Shown here: in pieces, positions 26,338 to 35,685 of the stretch
Layout of the letters: each line of letters opens with the position of its first letter
Position numbering within the stretch: position 1 is the stretch's first letter
Assembly (NCBI GenBank): GCA_003385605.1
Contig: QQUU01000136.1
Coordinates: 1-64,000, forward strand
From: Bacteroidota bacterium
Lineage (GTDB): Bacteria > Bacteroidota > Bacteroidia > Flavobacteriales > Schleiferiaceae
Direction of reading: 5' to 3'
Length of the DNA: 64,000 nucleotides
Made by a program: the position numbers and the translations under genes
The notes under the pieces: model-generated
Database searches by the model: none
Seen by the model: the letters and a program-made list of their open reading frames with translations, nothing else
Told to the model about the DNA's origin: nothing

Positions 26338-27138
26338 ATGACTCCAATCCAAGCCTTGTTTTTAGGTCTTATCCAAGGCCTTACTGAATTCTTGCCGGTA
26401 AGCTCATCCGGCCATCTCGAGATTGGTAAAGCCTTGTTTGGCTTAGACCTTTCCGGTAAAGAAAGTCTCACTTTCGATGTCGTAGTGCATGCAGGCACAG
26501 CGCTCAGCACGATTGTTGTATTTCGTAAAGACATTGGCCAAATCATAAATGGCCTATTGAAATTTAAGTGGAACGCAGAGACAAAATTCGCGCTCTTTAT
26601 TCTGGTTTCTATGGTGCCTGCAGGTATCATAGGATTGGCTTTTGAGGAACAGATAAGTGCCTTATTTGAAGGCCAGCTCTTGCTCATTGGGGCGACATTG
26701 ACCATTACAGGTTTACTGCTCTTCATGGCTGATCGCGCACGAGACACTAACAAAGAACTCAACTGGGTCGATGCTCTTATCGTCGGTCTGGCTCAAGCTG
26801 TAGCCATTTTGCCGGGTATTTCGCGCAGTGGCTCGACCATTGCAACTTCCGTGATTTTAGGAATAGACCGCGCAAAGGCCGCTAGGTTCTCTTTCCTAAT
26901 GGTGTTGCCTATCATTCTAGGTAAGGCCTTGCTCGATGCCAAGGACATCGTCTCCGGAGAAGCGATGGGCACAGAGGTGGGCGCATTCCCACTTGTACTT
27001 GGACTGTTGGCTGCATTCTTCAGCGGAATAGTAGCTTGTAACTGGATGATTGCCTTGGTAAAACGCAGTCAACTGAAGTATTTCTCCTTCTACTGTTTTG
27101 CAGTGGCACTCATCGTTTTGGTGAGCCAATTCTTCTAG
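26338..27138 (+). CDS. uppP: Undecaprenyl-diphosphatase (UppP/BacA)
   Basis: This 266-residue polytopic protein dephosphorylates undecaprenyl pyrophosphate to recycle the lipid carrier for peptidoglycan and glycans; the family can confer bacitracin resistance. Both signatures are present: GLTEFLPVSSSGHLEIG near the N-terminus and LPGISRSGSTIA in the middle. Multiple hydrophobic helices follow. It starts 11 bp after DUF3098 and precedes truB by 9 bp. Confidence 0.94.
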   Translation: MTPIQALFLGLIQGLTEFLPVSSSGHLEIGKALFGLDLSGKESLTFDVVVHAGTALSTIVVFRKDIGQIINGLLKFKWNAETKFALFILVSMVPAGIIGLAFEEQISALFEGQLLLIGATLTITGLLLFMADRARDTNKELNWVDALIVGLAQAVAILPGISRSGSTIATSVILGIDRAKAARFSFLMVLPIILGKALLDAKDIVSGEAMGTEVGAFPLVLGLLAAFFSGIVACNWMIALVKRSQLKYFSFYCFAVALIVLVSQFF

Positions 27139-27147
27139 TATCCCTCA

Positions 27148-27849
27148 ATGACAGCGGATGAAATCAAAGCGGGCCAAGTACTCTTGGTGGATAAACCTCT
27201 AGAGTGGACCAGTTTTCAGGCCGTTGCGAAGATTCGATACACCCTTCAAAAAGAATTGGGTTTAAAAAAACTCAAAGTTGGCCATGCCGGAACTCTGGAT
27301 CCTCTTGCCACTGGACTATTGATTATTTGCGTAGGGAAGAAGACCAAGGAAATAAGTGCCTACATGGGGCAAAGCAAGGAGTATGTAGCAGAAATCACTT
27401 TTGGTGGCACGACGCCTTCCTATGATTTAGAAAGTGAGATAGACGCCACATTCCCTACAGCTCATATTGACAGAGCAGCCATTGAAGCTGTTCTTCCACA
27501 GTTCACTGGCGACATCCAGCAGTATCCACCTATATTTTCAGCCATTAAGCAAGGCGGTGTTCGCATCTATGAGAAAGCGCGTGCCGGCGAAGAGGTTGTT
27601 GTGGAACCTCGTAGCATCACCATCCATGAATTAGAAATCTTGTCTTTTGAAAACAATGTACTCTCTCTGCGGGTGCTTTGCGGCAAGGGAACATATATCC
27701 GCTCTCTGGCTCATGATTTAGGCCAGGCACTAGATTCAGGTGCGCATCTCAGCGGATTGCGTCGAACAAAAATCGGGTCTTTCGAGGCCGATGGCGCGAA
27801 AGACCCGATACAATGGTCTGAATATTTTAAAGAAGTCCTCGAGCGTTAA
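27148..27849 (+). CDS. truB: tRNA pseudouridine(55) synthase
   Basis: The 233-residue enzyme isomerises U55 in the T loop of tRNAs. The catalytic Asp is in GHAGTLDPLATGLL; DKPLEWTSFQAVAKIR at the start, YPPIFSAIKQGGVRIYEKAR and CGKGTYIRSLAHDLG complete the TruB pattern. It lacks a long C-terminal PUA domain, as is usual for short TruBs. The last 4 bases overlap the stop of the convergent gene. Confidence 0.95.
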   Translation: MTADEIKAGQVLLVDKPLEWTSFQAVAKIRYTLQKELGLKKLKVGHAGTLDPLATGLLIICVGKKTKEISAYMGQSKEYVAEITFGGTTPSYDLESEIDATFPTAHIDRAAIEAVLPQFTGDIQQYPPIFSAIKQGGVRIYEKARAGEEVVVEPRSITIHELEILSFENNVLSLRVLCGKGTYIRSLAHDLGQALDSGAHLSGLRRTKIGSFEADGAKDPIQWSEYFKEVLER

Positions 27850-28568
27850 TCGAGGTACTTACTCTTCCAAAGATTTGCATTGAAATTCTTCATGCGGCTG
27901 AAGCCGTACAGAGCTGTCATTGCCCCTGTCGAGAATACCATCCAAAAGAAGAAAATCACGCGAATGTGCAAAATGGTACCGGTATCCTTTGGTCCTCTCA
28001 TCAGGTTCTCCGGGAAGAGCAATGCTACCGCCAAACAAAAGAAGAACACGGTCTTCATTAAGCTTTCGAAATCTCTGAATGGATATACTAAGGCCTTGCG
28101 CAATGGGTGTAAATCGTTCCCCCATTGTGCTAATAGGTAGTGGTATCCACCGCCCATTGGAACGAACAACAACGGGTCTTTGTCTTTTTCTGCGAGTTTG
28201 AACATGCCTGCAGGAGCAATCATTTTGAAACCGGTGATCTCGCGCTCCTGTGCTTTCTCAAAGGCCTTAATTGCATCTAGCGCCTCAGCAGGAAACGTAC
28301 CGTTGAAATGCTTTGAGTCTAGAAAACGCAAGCGATAATCCACACAAAGCTTCTTGATGTCTTCGATGTGGTAAATGCGCGATGCTTCGAGTGCATCGAA
28401 ATTTAGTGTTTCACTGTTTCCCTCAGAGGTAAATAGGTTGCCTAGGATGCGTTCGCCTTCTGTGGGTTGTGAAAGCAGTGCCTCGAAACCTGCAAGGATT
28501 TCAGCGTTTGTCGGTTGTGTGTTCTTTGAACGAATGCCGTTCAATTGGTCAAGAAGATTAATTCCCAT
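27846..28568 (-). CDS. Membrane protein of unknown function
   Basis: The 240-residue product has a soluble N-terminal part (about 1-165, rich in short helices) and two C-terminal transmembrane helices (about 171-190 and 200-222) separated by a short loop, ending in a charged tail. No family is recognised. It converges on truB with a 4-bp overlap, and its start lies about 165 bp from queA. Confidence 0.7.
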   Translation of the reverse strand: MGINLLDQLNGIRSKNTQPTNAEILAGFEALLSQPTEGERILGNLFTSEGNSETLNFDALEASRIYHIEDIKKLCVDYRLRFLDSKHFNGTFPAEALDAIKAFEKAQEREITGFKMIAPAGMFKLAEKDKDPLLFVPMGGGYHYLLAQWGNDLHPLRKALVYPFRDFESLMKTVFFFCLAVALLFPENLMRGPKDTGTILHIRVIFFFWMVFSTGAMTALYGFSRMKNFNANLWKSKYLD

Positions 28569-28664
28569 GCTCTAGTTAGTTGCTATCTGTTCGGGAACTC
28601 ATGGCGTGTAGATTTAACAAAGTTCGCAAATGCATTGTTCAATGTCAATTGGTTTGTCAAAAAC

Positions 28665-28696
28665 TTGACAAGGGGGGTGTCGAAATCGTACCTTTG
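28665..28696 (+). promoter_or_regulatory. queA promoter (TTG, 21 bp, TACCTTTG)
   Basis: TTG at 28665-28667 (in ACTTGACA) and an exact TAnnTTTG box TACCTTTG at 28689-28696 are separated by 21 bp, matching the Bacteroidota promoter layout. The box ends 37 nt before the first ATG of queA. The rest of the 165-bp gap (28569-28733) shows nothing else clear. Confidence 0.62.
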
Positions 28697-28733
28697 TGCT
28701 CTTATTAATTCAAAATTTCAAAGCCCGTAAGCT

Positions 28734-29789
28734 ATGAAAATGAAACTTTCTCACTTCGCGTATGAGCTCCCAAAGGAACTCATCGCGCAGGAACCAACCT
28801 TGCACAGAGACGACAGCAGGTTGATGGTGGTCCACAAGGACACCGGCGAAATCGAACACAAGCACTTCCATCAATTGATCGACTATTTCGACGACGGTGA
28901 TGTAATGGTGCTCAACAATACAAAGGTTTTTCCTGCCCGAATGTGGGGTAATAAGGAGAAAACTGGTGCGCGTATTGAGGTGTTCTTGCTTCGTGAATTG
29001 AATGCTGAAAGCCGTCTTTGGGATGTTCTTGTTGATCCGGCGAGAAAGATTCGTATTGGAAATAAACTCTACTTCGGTGAGGACGATTCGTTGGTTGCTG
29101 AGGTTATTGATAATACCACTTCGCGCGGACGTACACTGCGTTTCTTGTTTGACGGTTCTTACGAGGAATTCCGTGCGAAATTGACGGAGATGGGTGAAAC
29201 ACCGCTACCGAAATACATCGACCGCGAGCCTACGATCGACGACGCTGAGCGTTACCAAACCATCTTTGCAAAAGAGGAAGGCGCTGTTGCCGCTCCTGTT
29301 GCAGGTTTGCACTTCTCAAAACATTTAATGAAGCGTTTGGAGATTAAGGGCGTTCACTTGCCAGAATTGACCCACCACGTAGGTCTCGGAACGTTCCGTC
29401 CTGTCGAGGTTGAAGATTTGAGCAAGCACAAAATGGACAGCGAGCAGTTCATCATGCCTCAATCTACTGCCGATGTGGTAAATGAAGCTCTTGCCAATAA
29501 ACGTCGTGTGTGTGCCATTGGTACCACTACGGTAAGAACATTGGAAAGTTCGCTAACGACAGGTGGACGTGTCACTGAGACTGAAGGTTGGACCAACAAG
29601 TTCATCTTCCCGCCGTATGAAGTAAAGATCCCGAATGCGATGGTCACGAATTTCCATCCTCCAGGTTCTACTTTGTTGATGATGAACAGTGCCATGTTGG
29701 GTCACGACCTTGCGATGCATGCCATCAATGTTGCCATCAAAGAGAAGTACCGCTTCCTTGCCTTTGGCGATGCGATGTTAATCATCTAA
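28734..29789 (+). CDS. queA: S-adenosylmethionine:tRNA ribosyltransferase-isomerase
   Basis: The 351-residue enzyme transfers the ribose of SAM to 7-aminomethyl-deazaguanine in tRNA, the penultimate step of queuosine synthesis. Hallmarks: [59 protein letters not shown] and [13 protein letters not shown] second in-frame ATG two codons downstream is possible. It is followed by a terminator and then by a leftward glycosyltransferase. Confidence 0.94.
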   Translation: MKMKLSHFAYELPKELIAQEPTLHRDDSRLMVVHKDTGEIEHKHFHQLIDYFDDGDVMVLNNTKVFPARMWGNKEKTGARIEVFLLRELNAESRLWDVLVDPARKIRIGNKLYFGEDDSLVAEVIDNTTSRGRTLRFLFDGSYEEFRAKLTEMGETPLPKYIDREPTIDDAERYQTIFAKEEGAVAAPVAGLHFSKHLMKRLEIKGVHLPELTHHVGLGTFRPVEVEDLSKHKMDSEQFIMPQSTADVVNEALANKRRVCAIGTTTVRTLESSLTTGGRVTETEGWTNKFIFPPYEVKIPNAMVTNFHPPGSTLLMMNSAMLGHDLAMHAINVAIKEKYRFLAFGDAMLII

Positions 29790-29812
29790 TCCACTAAGAT
29801 TCTATAATGAGA

Positions 29813-29840
29813 AGCCCTGCCATTTTTGGTGGGGCTTTTT
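29813..29840 (+). terminator. Terminator after queA
   Basis: AGCCCTGCC (29813-29821) pairs with GGTGGGGCT (29828-29836), with two wobble pairs and a 6-nt loop, then a short T run. Confidence 0.7.
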
Positions 29841-30915
29841 AATTGATGCCCTCAAAAGCTTTGAGGTATTCTTGGGCAATTTTGGGCCAATTAAAGTGTG
29901 CTTCAATCCTAGCTTGCGCCAGACTTCCTTGTTCCATTTGTACCTCCTTATTAGGCAGGTTTTGAAGCATAGCGGTCAATTCTTCCTCGCTGTTCCACAA
30001 GCCGCCTAAGCCACCCAAAACACTTGCATTGAACGGGTTGCTGTGGGCAAGAACAAAAGCGCCACAGCCCATGGCCTCTAAAAGAGCGGGATTCGTGCCG
30101 CCGGCACTATGTCCGTGCAGGTAAGCCTCACAATGGGTGCGCAGTGCATTCACTACATCTTTTTCATAGATGGTCCCTGGAAAGACGATATTCTCACACG
30201 CCTGATACTTTCTATAGAGTTTCTTTCCATAGGTTGTAGAGTAATCACCGACAGCGACGAGGGTTTTTCCACTCTTTTTGGCCGATTCTAAAATCTCCTT
30301 CACGTGATTATCCGGCTGCACTCGACCAATGTGAAGCACAAAATCTTGAGTGGGCAGACCCTTGCTCTTAAGAAGCTCTGAATCGGATGTTGAAACGATT
30401 TCCGCACCATACGCAATGGTTGTACAAGGCGTCTTGTATTTGGTCAAGTAGTCGGCAATCATAGGATTGTCAGCAACTAAAAGTTTTGAACGTTTGGCTG
30501 CTCTGCGCTCTGACCATCTCAGGAAAGGTGCGAGGGGACCCTTGTATTTGGCCCTTTGATGTTCTAACCCGTCCATGTTGGTGACGGTTTTTTGCTTTGG
30601 CCATAGAAAGGACCAAATGCCTGAAGTGGTATAACCTAGCTGCAAGATGATGTCGTAGTCCTTCTTCTTTGCGTCTTGGATACAACGAAGGTCGTAGATG
30701 AATTGGCCCGCTAAACCCAAAGTCTTTTCAGGATTGAAAATATGAGTGATTTCAACGCCCTCGAGGTTCTCGAGCCTTTCAGGATGATCGCTTACGGTAT
30801 ATACTGTGACCTGATGACCGGCACGCACCCACAAGGGGCAAACACGTTCAGCCATTTCTTCAAACCCGCCATAGCGGTTGGGAATTCCCCGGGATCCAAG
30901 TACTGCGATTTTCAC
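29839..30915 (-). CDS. Glycosyltransferase (DUF1972 plus GT4-like domain)
   Basis: The 358-residue cytoplasmic or peripheral enzyme opens with the DUF1972 signature VLGSRGIPNRYGGFEEMAE and continues into a GT-B C-terminal domain with LHIGRVQPDNHV, VFPGTIYEKDV, HGHSAGGTNPALLEAMGCG. Such enzymes often transfer rhamnose or another deoxysugar during surface-glycan synthesis; the donor cannot be read here. The start is GTG at 30915, 5 nt after a TACATTTA box on the minus strand. It diverges from radC. Confidence 0.85.
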   Translation of the reverse strand: MKIAVLGSRGIPNRYGGFEEMAERVCPLWVRAGHQVTVYTVSDHPERLENLEGVEITHIFNPEKTLGLAGQFIYDLRCIQDAKKKDYDIILQLGYTTSGIWSFLWPKQKTVTNMDGLEHQRAKYKGPLAPFLRWSERRAAKRSKLLVADNPMIADYLTKYKTPCTTIAYGAEIVSTSDSELLKSKGLPTQDFVLHIGRVQPDNHVKEILESAKKSGKTLVAVGDYSTTYGKKLYRKYQACENIVFPGTIYEKDVVNALRTHCEAYLHGHSAGGTNPALLEAMGCGAFVLAHSNPFNASVLGGLGGLWNSEEELTAMLQNLPNKEVQMEQGSLAQARIEAHFNWPKIAQEYLKAFEGIN

Positions 30916-30920
30916 GGGAC

Positions 30921-30928
30921 TAAATGTA
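30921..30928 (-). promoter_or_regulatory. -7 box TACATTTA of the glycosyltransferase gene
   Basis: On the minus strand TACATTTA (one mismatch to TAnnTTTG) lies 5 nt before the GTG start, the same close spacing seen before several other genes in this window. Confidence 0.4.
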
Positions 30929-30943
30929 GGATTTTTAAGGTGG

Positions 30944-31606
30944 ATGACAGAACTTTTAAAGAAACCTAAACCCCGAATTATGGATTTTCAAAGCAGTTGC
31001 CATCACTGGTCGCAATCCCAATTACTCAGTTATGTGCTCAATGGCGCGAGCCGTTATCAGAATGTGGATGATATGGCGGCGGAATTTTCAACCCAGTTTA
31101 AAAGTCTATCCCACTTAATGCAGATGGACGAGAAAGCCTTGTGCAGTATCAAAGGCATAGGACCAACAAAGGCGAAACAGATCATGGCGATGCTCGCCTT
31201 ACACCGCGCTTGGAATGAACCGCAAGATCTGCCTCAAAGCATTAAAAAAAGTGGCGATGCGATGCCTCACTTTTACCCATTACAAGCACTTGCTCATGAA
31301 GAATTTCATGTCCTCTACCTCAATAGGGCGCATGTTCCACTTACCTGCCAGCAGTTGTTCAAGGGTGGAATAACAGGTACGGTTACCGACGTTAGGGTTG
31401 TGATGAAAAAAGCCCTTCAGTGGGGCGCTACGGCTATGATTGTAGCACATAATCACCCTTCGGGTGCCCTTTATCCCAGCGAGAATGACAAGCGAATGAC
31501 TAAAAAGCTCGTTTCTGCAGCAAAAACCTTGGATCTGACCGTGCTTGACCACCTTATTGTGACGCGAAGTGGCTACTTTAGCTTTTCAGATCAAGGCTTG
31601 ATGTAA
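30944..31606 (+). CDS. radC: RadC-family (UPF0758) protein
   Basis: The protein is 220 residues from the ATG at 30944 (another candidate is ATG 30980). It has a helix-hairpin-helix segment (LCSIKGIGPTKAKQIMAML) and a C-terminal JAB/MPN domain with the metal motif AHNHPSGALYPSEND. The family is linked to DNA-repair or recombination contexts, but its activity is not proven. The N-terminus lacks the usual PRE-L motif, so the start is uncertain. It begins 28-64 bp from the divergent glycosyltransferase, and the next gene starts immediately after its stop. Confidence 0.83.
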   Translation: MTELLKKPKPRIMDFQSSCHHWSQSQLLSYVLNGASRYQNVDDMAAEFSTQFKSLSHLMQMDEKALCSIKGIGPTKAKQIMAMLALHRAWNEPQDLPQSIKKSGDAMPHFYPLQALAHEEFHVLYLNRAHVPLTCQQLFKGGITGTVTDVRVVMKKALQWGATAMIVAHNHPSGALYPSENDKRMTKKLVSAAKTLDLTVLDHLIVTRSGYFSFSDQGLM

Positions 31607-32794
31607 ATGGGAGCGGTACGTTACCTGCAGAATTGGAGATCATTTTTAGGAAAGTATGACCACTGGAGGTTCCTCTTTGCGGAACTGAACAAGCTCATGT
31701 ACCTGCGTTCCTACACGGAAGATTTAGACGAGTCGGGTAAGGAGCAATGCTTGCATCACGCCGCTAAATGGCTTATTCATTCGCAAGAGCAAGGAAGTAC
31801 TGCAGGCTGCGGTACTTATTATTTCAATGGCGGATGGACCAGTGATTATCCGGAAACCACAGGATATATCATTCCTTCATTATTGCGCTACGCTGCCTAT
31901 GATAAAGCACAGTGGTCTGAGGAAGCCGTCAATGCTGCCCTTAAAGCAGGGGAGTGGTTGTTGACCATTCAGCACGATGACGGTGGCTGGCCTGGAGGTT
32001 ATGTCGAACAGAACCGGCCATCGGTAGTGTTTAATAGTGGCCAGATTCTCCGGGGAATGCTTGCCTTATATGAGTTCAATGGAGATCCTCGATGGAAGGA
32101 TGCATCAGAGCGTTGTATTCACTGGATATGGCAACAGTTGGATGAGCATGGAAGATTTGCAACCAATGATTACATGGGTGCTATTCGGGTGTACGGCAGT
32201 TATGTGGTTGCGCCTATTCTAGATTGGATTCCGCACTTTGATGGGCACAAAGTGGCTTGGGAAGGATTGGCACAAAGACATTTGAACTGGGTCTGTACAC
32301 AGCAAAATGAAGTCGGCTGGTTTGCCAACTGTGATAATACGCAGCATAAGAACGATAAGCCCATCATACATACCATAGCTTACACCATTGACGGTATGTG
32401 GAATGCTGGACTAGCCTTGAAAAATGACGACTTTAAAGCAGCGGCACTATTACCTGCGAGAGTATTAGCGACCGATTTTTTGACGCGTGGCATTTTAAAC
32501 GGACGATACACAGCAACCTGGAATGGCGTAGAGGCTTTTATACCGACGGGCGGTGCTCAGCTCGCCATTGTGTGGCATAGCATGTATAAGGTGACGGGAG
32601 AGGCTATTTGGAAAGAAGCTTTTGAGAAGATGAATACATTACTTTGCGTAATCGCTCGGAGAGGAGCGCGTCAATCGAAGGATTCCCTAGGGGCGTTGCA
32701 AGGCAGTTTTCCATTATGGGGTCGGTATGAACCGTTTGGATTGCCGAATTGGGCAACGAAATATTTTTTAGACACACTACTGAATGAGCGTTAG
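31607..32794 (+). CDS. Alpha/alpha-toroid protein, probable glycan-cluster enzyme
   Basis: The 395-residue soluble protein has repeated Trp/Gly helices (GWTSDYPETTGYIIPSLLRYA, then QHDDGGWPGGYVEQ, GWFANCDN, PIIHTIAYTIDGMWNAGL) typical of (alpha/alpha)6-barrel folds of terpenoid cyclases, epimerases and glycan-active enzymes. The exact reaction cannot be read. Its neighbours (AAC(3)-like acetyltransferase, SDR, deacetylase-like and FemAB-like proteins) suggest surface-glycan or glycoconjugate modification. It follows radC without a gap and overlaps the next gene by 11 bp. Confidence 0.72.
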   Translation: MGAVRYLQNWRSFLGKYDHWRFLFAELNKLMYLRSYTEDLDESGKEQCLHHAAKWLIHSQEQGSTAGCGTYYFNGGWTSDYPETTGYIIPSLLRYAAYDKAQWSEEAVNAALKAGEWLLTIQHDDGGWPGGYVEQNRPSVVFNSGQILRGMLALYEFNGDPRWKDASERCIHWIWQQLDEHGRFATNDYMGAIRVYGSYVVAPILDWIPHFDGHKVAWEGLAQRHLNWVCTQQNEVGWFANCDNTQHKNDKPIIHTIAYTIDGMWNAGLALKNDDFKAAALLPARVLATDFLTRGILNGRYTATWNGVEAFIPTGGAQLAIVWHSMYKVTGEAIWKEAFEKMNTLLCVIARRGARQSKDSLGALQGSFPLWGRYEPFGLPNWATKYFLDTLLNER

Positions 32795-33680
32795 AGATAC
32801 CATAAGAAGCATGGTTCCAGCGGCTTTGTTGGAATGGAATAGGACGAGGAAGAAAAAGCTGCAGCGCAAACTTTTGGAACAAAAGCGTGCCGCCGGTGCT
32901 GTTTGGACCAAGGAGAAACTTGTAACCTCTTTGAAAGAAGCAGGTGTGGATGCGAATAGGGATTTATTGGTGCACAGTGCGATGTCAAAGATTGGCTATG
33001 TGGATGGCGGTCCAGCTACCGTGGTAGCAGCTATGCAGGAATTACTCGCTCCATCATCAACGCTTTTGATGCCTACCTCTCCGGTGGTGACTCTTCAGGC
33101 TAAACACGAGTTAGCCTTATTCGATGTTACTTCAACGCCTTCAAAAATGGGTGCAATCACCGAGTACTTTAGGGCGAATGTAGCATCCCATCGCAGTGCG
33201 CACCCTTTAGAGCCTGTAGCGGCCTTTGGTCCTCGCGCTGAAGAGTACACCTCATTGCATCATACAGATTCCACCTCTTATGGTACCAACAGTCCATGGC
33301 GAAAACACATGGAGAATAACGGTCAGATATTGTACATAGGAACCACCTTGATTAATTCCGGTACCTCTTTGCATGCCGTGGAAGACGCTATAGGTCACGA
33401 GAATTTTAAGTTTCCGATTTACCTGGACCACCGAAAAACGTTCAATGTGCTATTTCAGGGTCGAACACTGAGTATTACTTCAACAGTTCACAACCCAGTC
33501 TGGAGCAACAAACGAGAATGTGATGGACTCATTCCTTTGTTGGAAACTAAGGGTGCACTAAAGCACGTTACCGTTGGGGAAGCACCCGCTTTATTGGTGG
33601 ATGCGGCTAAAATGAAATCCATACTTTTGGAAGAATACGCTCTACGGGGCGTTACCATGTATACGCCACAAGGTTCATGA
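32784..33680 (+). CDS. AAC(3)-family N-acetyltransferase
   Basis: The 298-residue product belongs to the aminoglycoside 3-N-acetyltransferase (AAC(3)/FrbF/YokD) fold: LLVHSAMSKIGYVDGG near residue 55, LLMPTS, HRSAHPLEPVAAFGPRA (the conserved HP segment), NSPWRKHMENNGQILYIG and SGTSLHAVEDAIG. In this context it more likely acetylates an amino sugar in glycan assembly than inactivates an antibiotic; that is inference. It overlaps both neighbours (11 bp upstream, 4 bp with the SDR gene). Confidence 0.85.
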   Translation: MSVRDTIRSMVPAALLEWNRTRKKKLQRKLLEQKRAAGAVWTKEKLVTSLKEAGVDANRDLLVHSAMSKIGYVDGGPATVVAAMQELLAPSSTLLMPTSPVVTLQAKHELALFDVTSTPSKMGAITEYFRANVASHRSAHPLEPVAAFGPRAEEYTSLHHTDSTSYGTNSPWRKHMENNGQILYIGTTLINSGTSLHAVEDAIGHENFKFPIYLDHRKTFNVLFQGRTLSITSTVHNPVWSNKRECDGLIPLLETKGALKHVTVGEAPALLVDAAKMKSILLEEYALRGVTMYTPQGS

Positions 33681-34393
33681 GCAGAATTTTAATAACAGGA
33701 GCAGGTGGTGGTATCGCGAGAGCGATACTACCTGTATTGCACGATTTAGGCCACTCGATGCTGTTGACAACACGTTCGAGGACTGCAGCTTTGGAGAGTT
33801 TTCTAAAAGATGCGGGAATAGATGCGCCTATATTTCAGGCGGATTTAACGGTAGAATCTGATGTAGAAGCACTCTTTGAATGGGTTGCTGAAAACGGTGG
33901 ATTAGATGTACTGGTAAATAATGCGGGTATTGCGCATGCTGCTGCTGCATGGAAGTTGGACGCTGCAGAGATGGAGCGCCTCTTTCAAATCAATTTCTTT
34001 TCGGCCGTACGCTGTTCTTCGAAGGCGCTGCCGCTTCTTCGCGCTCAAGGAACGGGTCGAATCATTAATGTGAGTTCGGTTGTTGCGCATAAGCCAAGTT
34101 TTGGCACCAGCGGCTACGCGGCCTCGAAAAGTGCGCTTGAAGGTTACGCGCGAGGTATAGCCATCGATGTTGCCAACAAGGGCATTACCGCGAATACAAT
34201 TGCCTATGGTTACATGGAGGCAGGGATGCTTTACGATGTGCCTGAGGCCATGCTAGAACAGATTAAGACCACCATTCCAAAGGGCTCCTTTGGAGATGCA
34301 AGCCAGATTGGTCGAACCATAGACTACTTAATCAATAGTCCATTCACAACGGGACAGACCCTTCACGTAAACGGTGGCCAATGGATGCCTTAA
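33677..34393 (+). CDS. Short-chain dehydrogenase/reductase
   Basis: This 238-residue NAD(P)-dependent oxidoreductase has the cofactor loop TGAGGGIARA (near residue 7), NNAG (about 80), the catalytic Ser in INVSSV and the YAASK motif (Tyr-x-x-x-Lys). It is close to FabG in pattern, but its place in an operon of glycan-type genes suggests oxidation or reduction of a sugar nucleotide or a small acyl group. It overlaps the next gene by 13 bp. Confidence 0.9.
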   Translation: MSRILITGAGGGIARAILPVLHDLGHSMLLTTRSRTAALESFLKDAGIDAPIFQADLTVESDVEALFEWVAENGGLDVLVNNAGIAHAAAAWKLDAAEMERLFQINFFSAVRCSSKALPLLRAQGTGRIINVSSVVAHKPSFGTSGYAASKSALEGYARGIAIDVANKGITANTIAYGYMEAGMLYDVPEAMLEQIKTTIPKGSFGDASQIGRTIDYLINSPFTTGQTLHVNGGQWMP

Positions 34394-35685
34394 TTGCGCT
34401 TTATTCTAAAGAAACATCTAGCCGTTTTATTTGGGCAGCACGCGTGTTTTTTAAACATGCGATGAAGTGTGATTTAAAGATTTACAGTGATGTAGATGCT
34501 TTTAATGGTGCGCAAGGAATGAAGGTGAATTATAGTCCGGATCCTATCGAAGGCTCTTTTCATATTTCACCGCACGGGTTGCTTTGGGAGAGTGAACTCG
34601 TTGAGCAAGATTTTCCTTGCACGAAGTGGGAATCACTGACTGTATTTTGTACCCGACGAATAGGGGATATTCCGTTTGATCCATTGGCAGCGAGTTTTTA
34701 TTTGGCTTCGCGCTATGAAGAATACCTCCCATATATCGCGGATAAGCACGGAAGATTTCCAGCACAAGAGAGCTTTGCCTACAAGAACGGCTTTTTGAAT
34801 CAGCCATTGATCAATCTTTGGGCACTGAAAATAGGGCAGCTTTTATTTGGCACCTCTTTCTCATTAGCGGAGCACTACCGCTTTGAGCCGACCATGGACA
34901 TCGATAACATGTTTGCGTTTAAAGGCAAAGGTTCATTGCGCATTGTGGGTGCTTACTTCCGAGATATAAAGAATCTCGATTGGTCGACTTGGCGCTTCCG
35001 TACTTCGGTACTCTTTGGATTCAAGCGCGATCCTTACGATACATTTAGAAAGCAACGTAATTGGTGCAAGAAATACGGCATTAAAATGCGCTACTTCATG
35101 CTGCTTTCGAAGTTTGGGCCAAATGATAGAAATGTTAGTCCATACAGCACAGATGCTGCGGTCAAATTACGTGAGTTAGCCGATTGGGCAGAGGTCGGAA
35201 TACACCCTTCTTATGCCTCGGATAGTGAAGAAGAGGCGGTTCGTGAAGAACGCGATCGCTTGGAAACCATCTTGCGTCGACCGGTTGCTCACTCTCGCCA
35301 ACATTATCTGAAAATGAAGATGCCTGCAACGTTCAGGACGCTGGTAAACTTGGGTATTGAAAACGACCATAGCATGGGATATGCCGAAGAGGCAGGGTAT
35401 CGCGCGAGCATTGCTGTGCCGTACCCGTTCTATGACCTAGAATACGAATCCATCCTGCCTTTGACCATTCACCCCTTTGTCTACATGGACACTACTTATG
35501 CCATGTACAAAGAGCTTGATGCGCAGGAGGCTGAACCGCTTATGATGTCTTGGCACGAGGAATTAAAATCCGTTGGTGGGTATTACAGGGTCATTTGGCA
35601 CAATAGAACTTTTGGTGAGCATGAACCAGGCAGCGAAGGATGGGTTCAATTATTCAAACAATTACTCGATGCAGCGCACCATTAA
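34381..35685 (+). CDS. Polysaccharide-deacetylase-like (CE4-type) protein
   Basis: The 434-residue protein has a Bacteroidota-type N-terminal domain (about 1-165: IPFDPLAASFYLASRYEEYLP) before a CE4-like NodB barrel: metal/base region PTMDIDNMFA, EVGIHPSYAS, RPVAHSRQHYLK, and a final YRVIWHNRTFGE. CE4 enzymes remove N- or O-acetyl groups from glycans. No signal peptide is visible, so it probably acts in the cytoplasm on a precursor. It overlaps the next coding region by 17 bp. Confidence 0.8.
   Translation: MDALIALYSKETSSRFIWAARVFFKHAMKCDLKIYSDVDAFNGAQGMKVNYSPDPIEGSFHISPHGLLWESELVEQDFPCTKWESLTVFCTRRIGDIPFDPLAASFYLASRYEEYLPYIADKHGRFPAQESFAYKNGFLNQPLINLWALKIGQLLFGTSFSLAEHYRFEPTMDIDNMFAFKGKGSLRIVGAYFRDIKNLDWSTWRFRTSVLFGFKRDPYDTFRKQRNWCKKYGIKMRYFMLLSKFGPNDRNVSPYSTDAAVKLRELADWAEVGIHPSYASDSEEEAVREERDRLETILRRPVAHSRQHYLKMKMPATFRTLVNLGIENDHSMGYAEEAGYRASIAVPYPFYDLEYESILPLTIHPFVYMDTTYAMYKELDAQEAEPLMMSWHEELKSVGGYYRVIWHNRTFGEHEPGSEGWVQLFKQLLDAAHH

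Noticed and set aside
28569-28733. Possible RNA gene or riboswitch before queA
   Set aside because: Apart from the promoter, the gap shows no stable conserved fold, and no preQ1-type aptamer could be recognised by eye.
32784-33680. Aminoglycoside resistance gene
   Set aside because: The AAC(3) fold is clear, but the gene is embedded in a glycan-type operon with overlapping neighbours. Resistance is unsupported.
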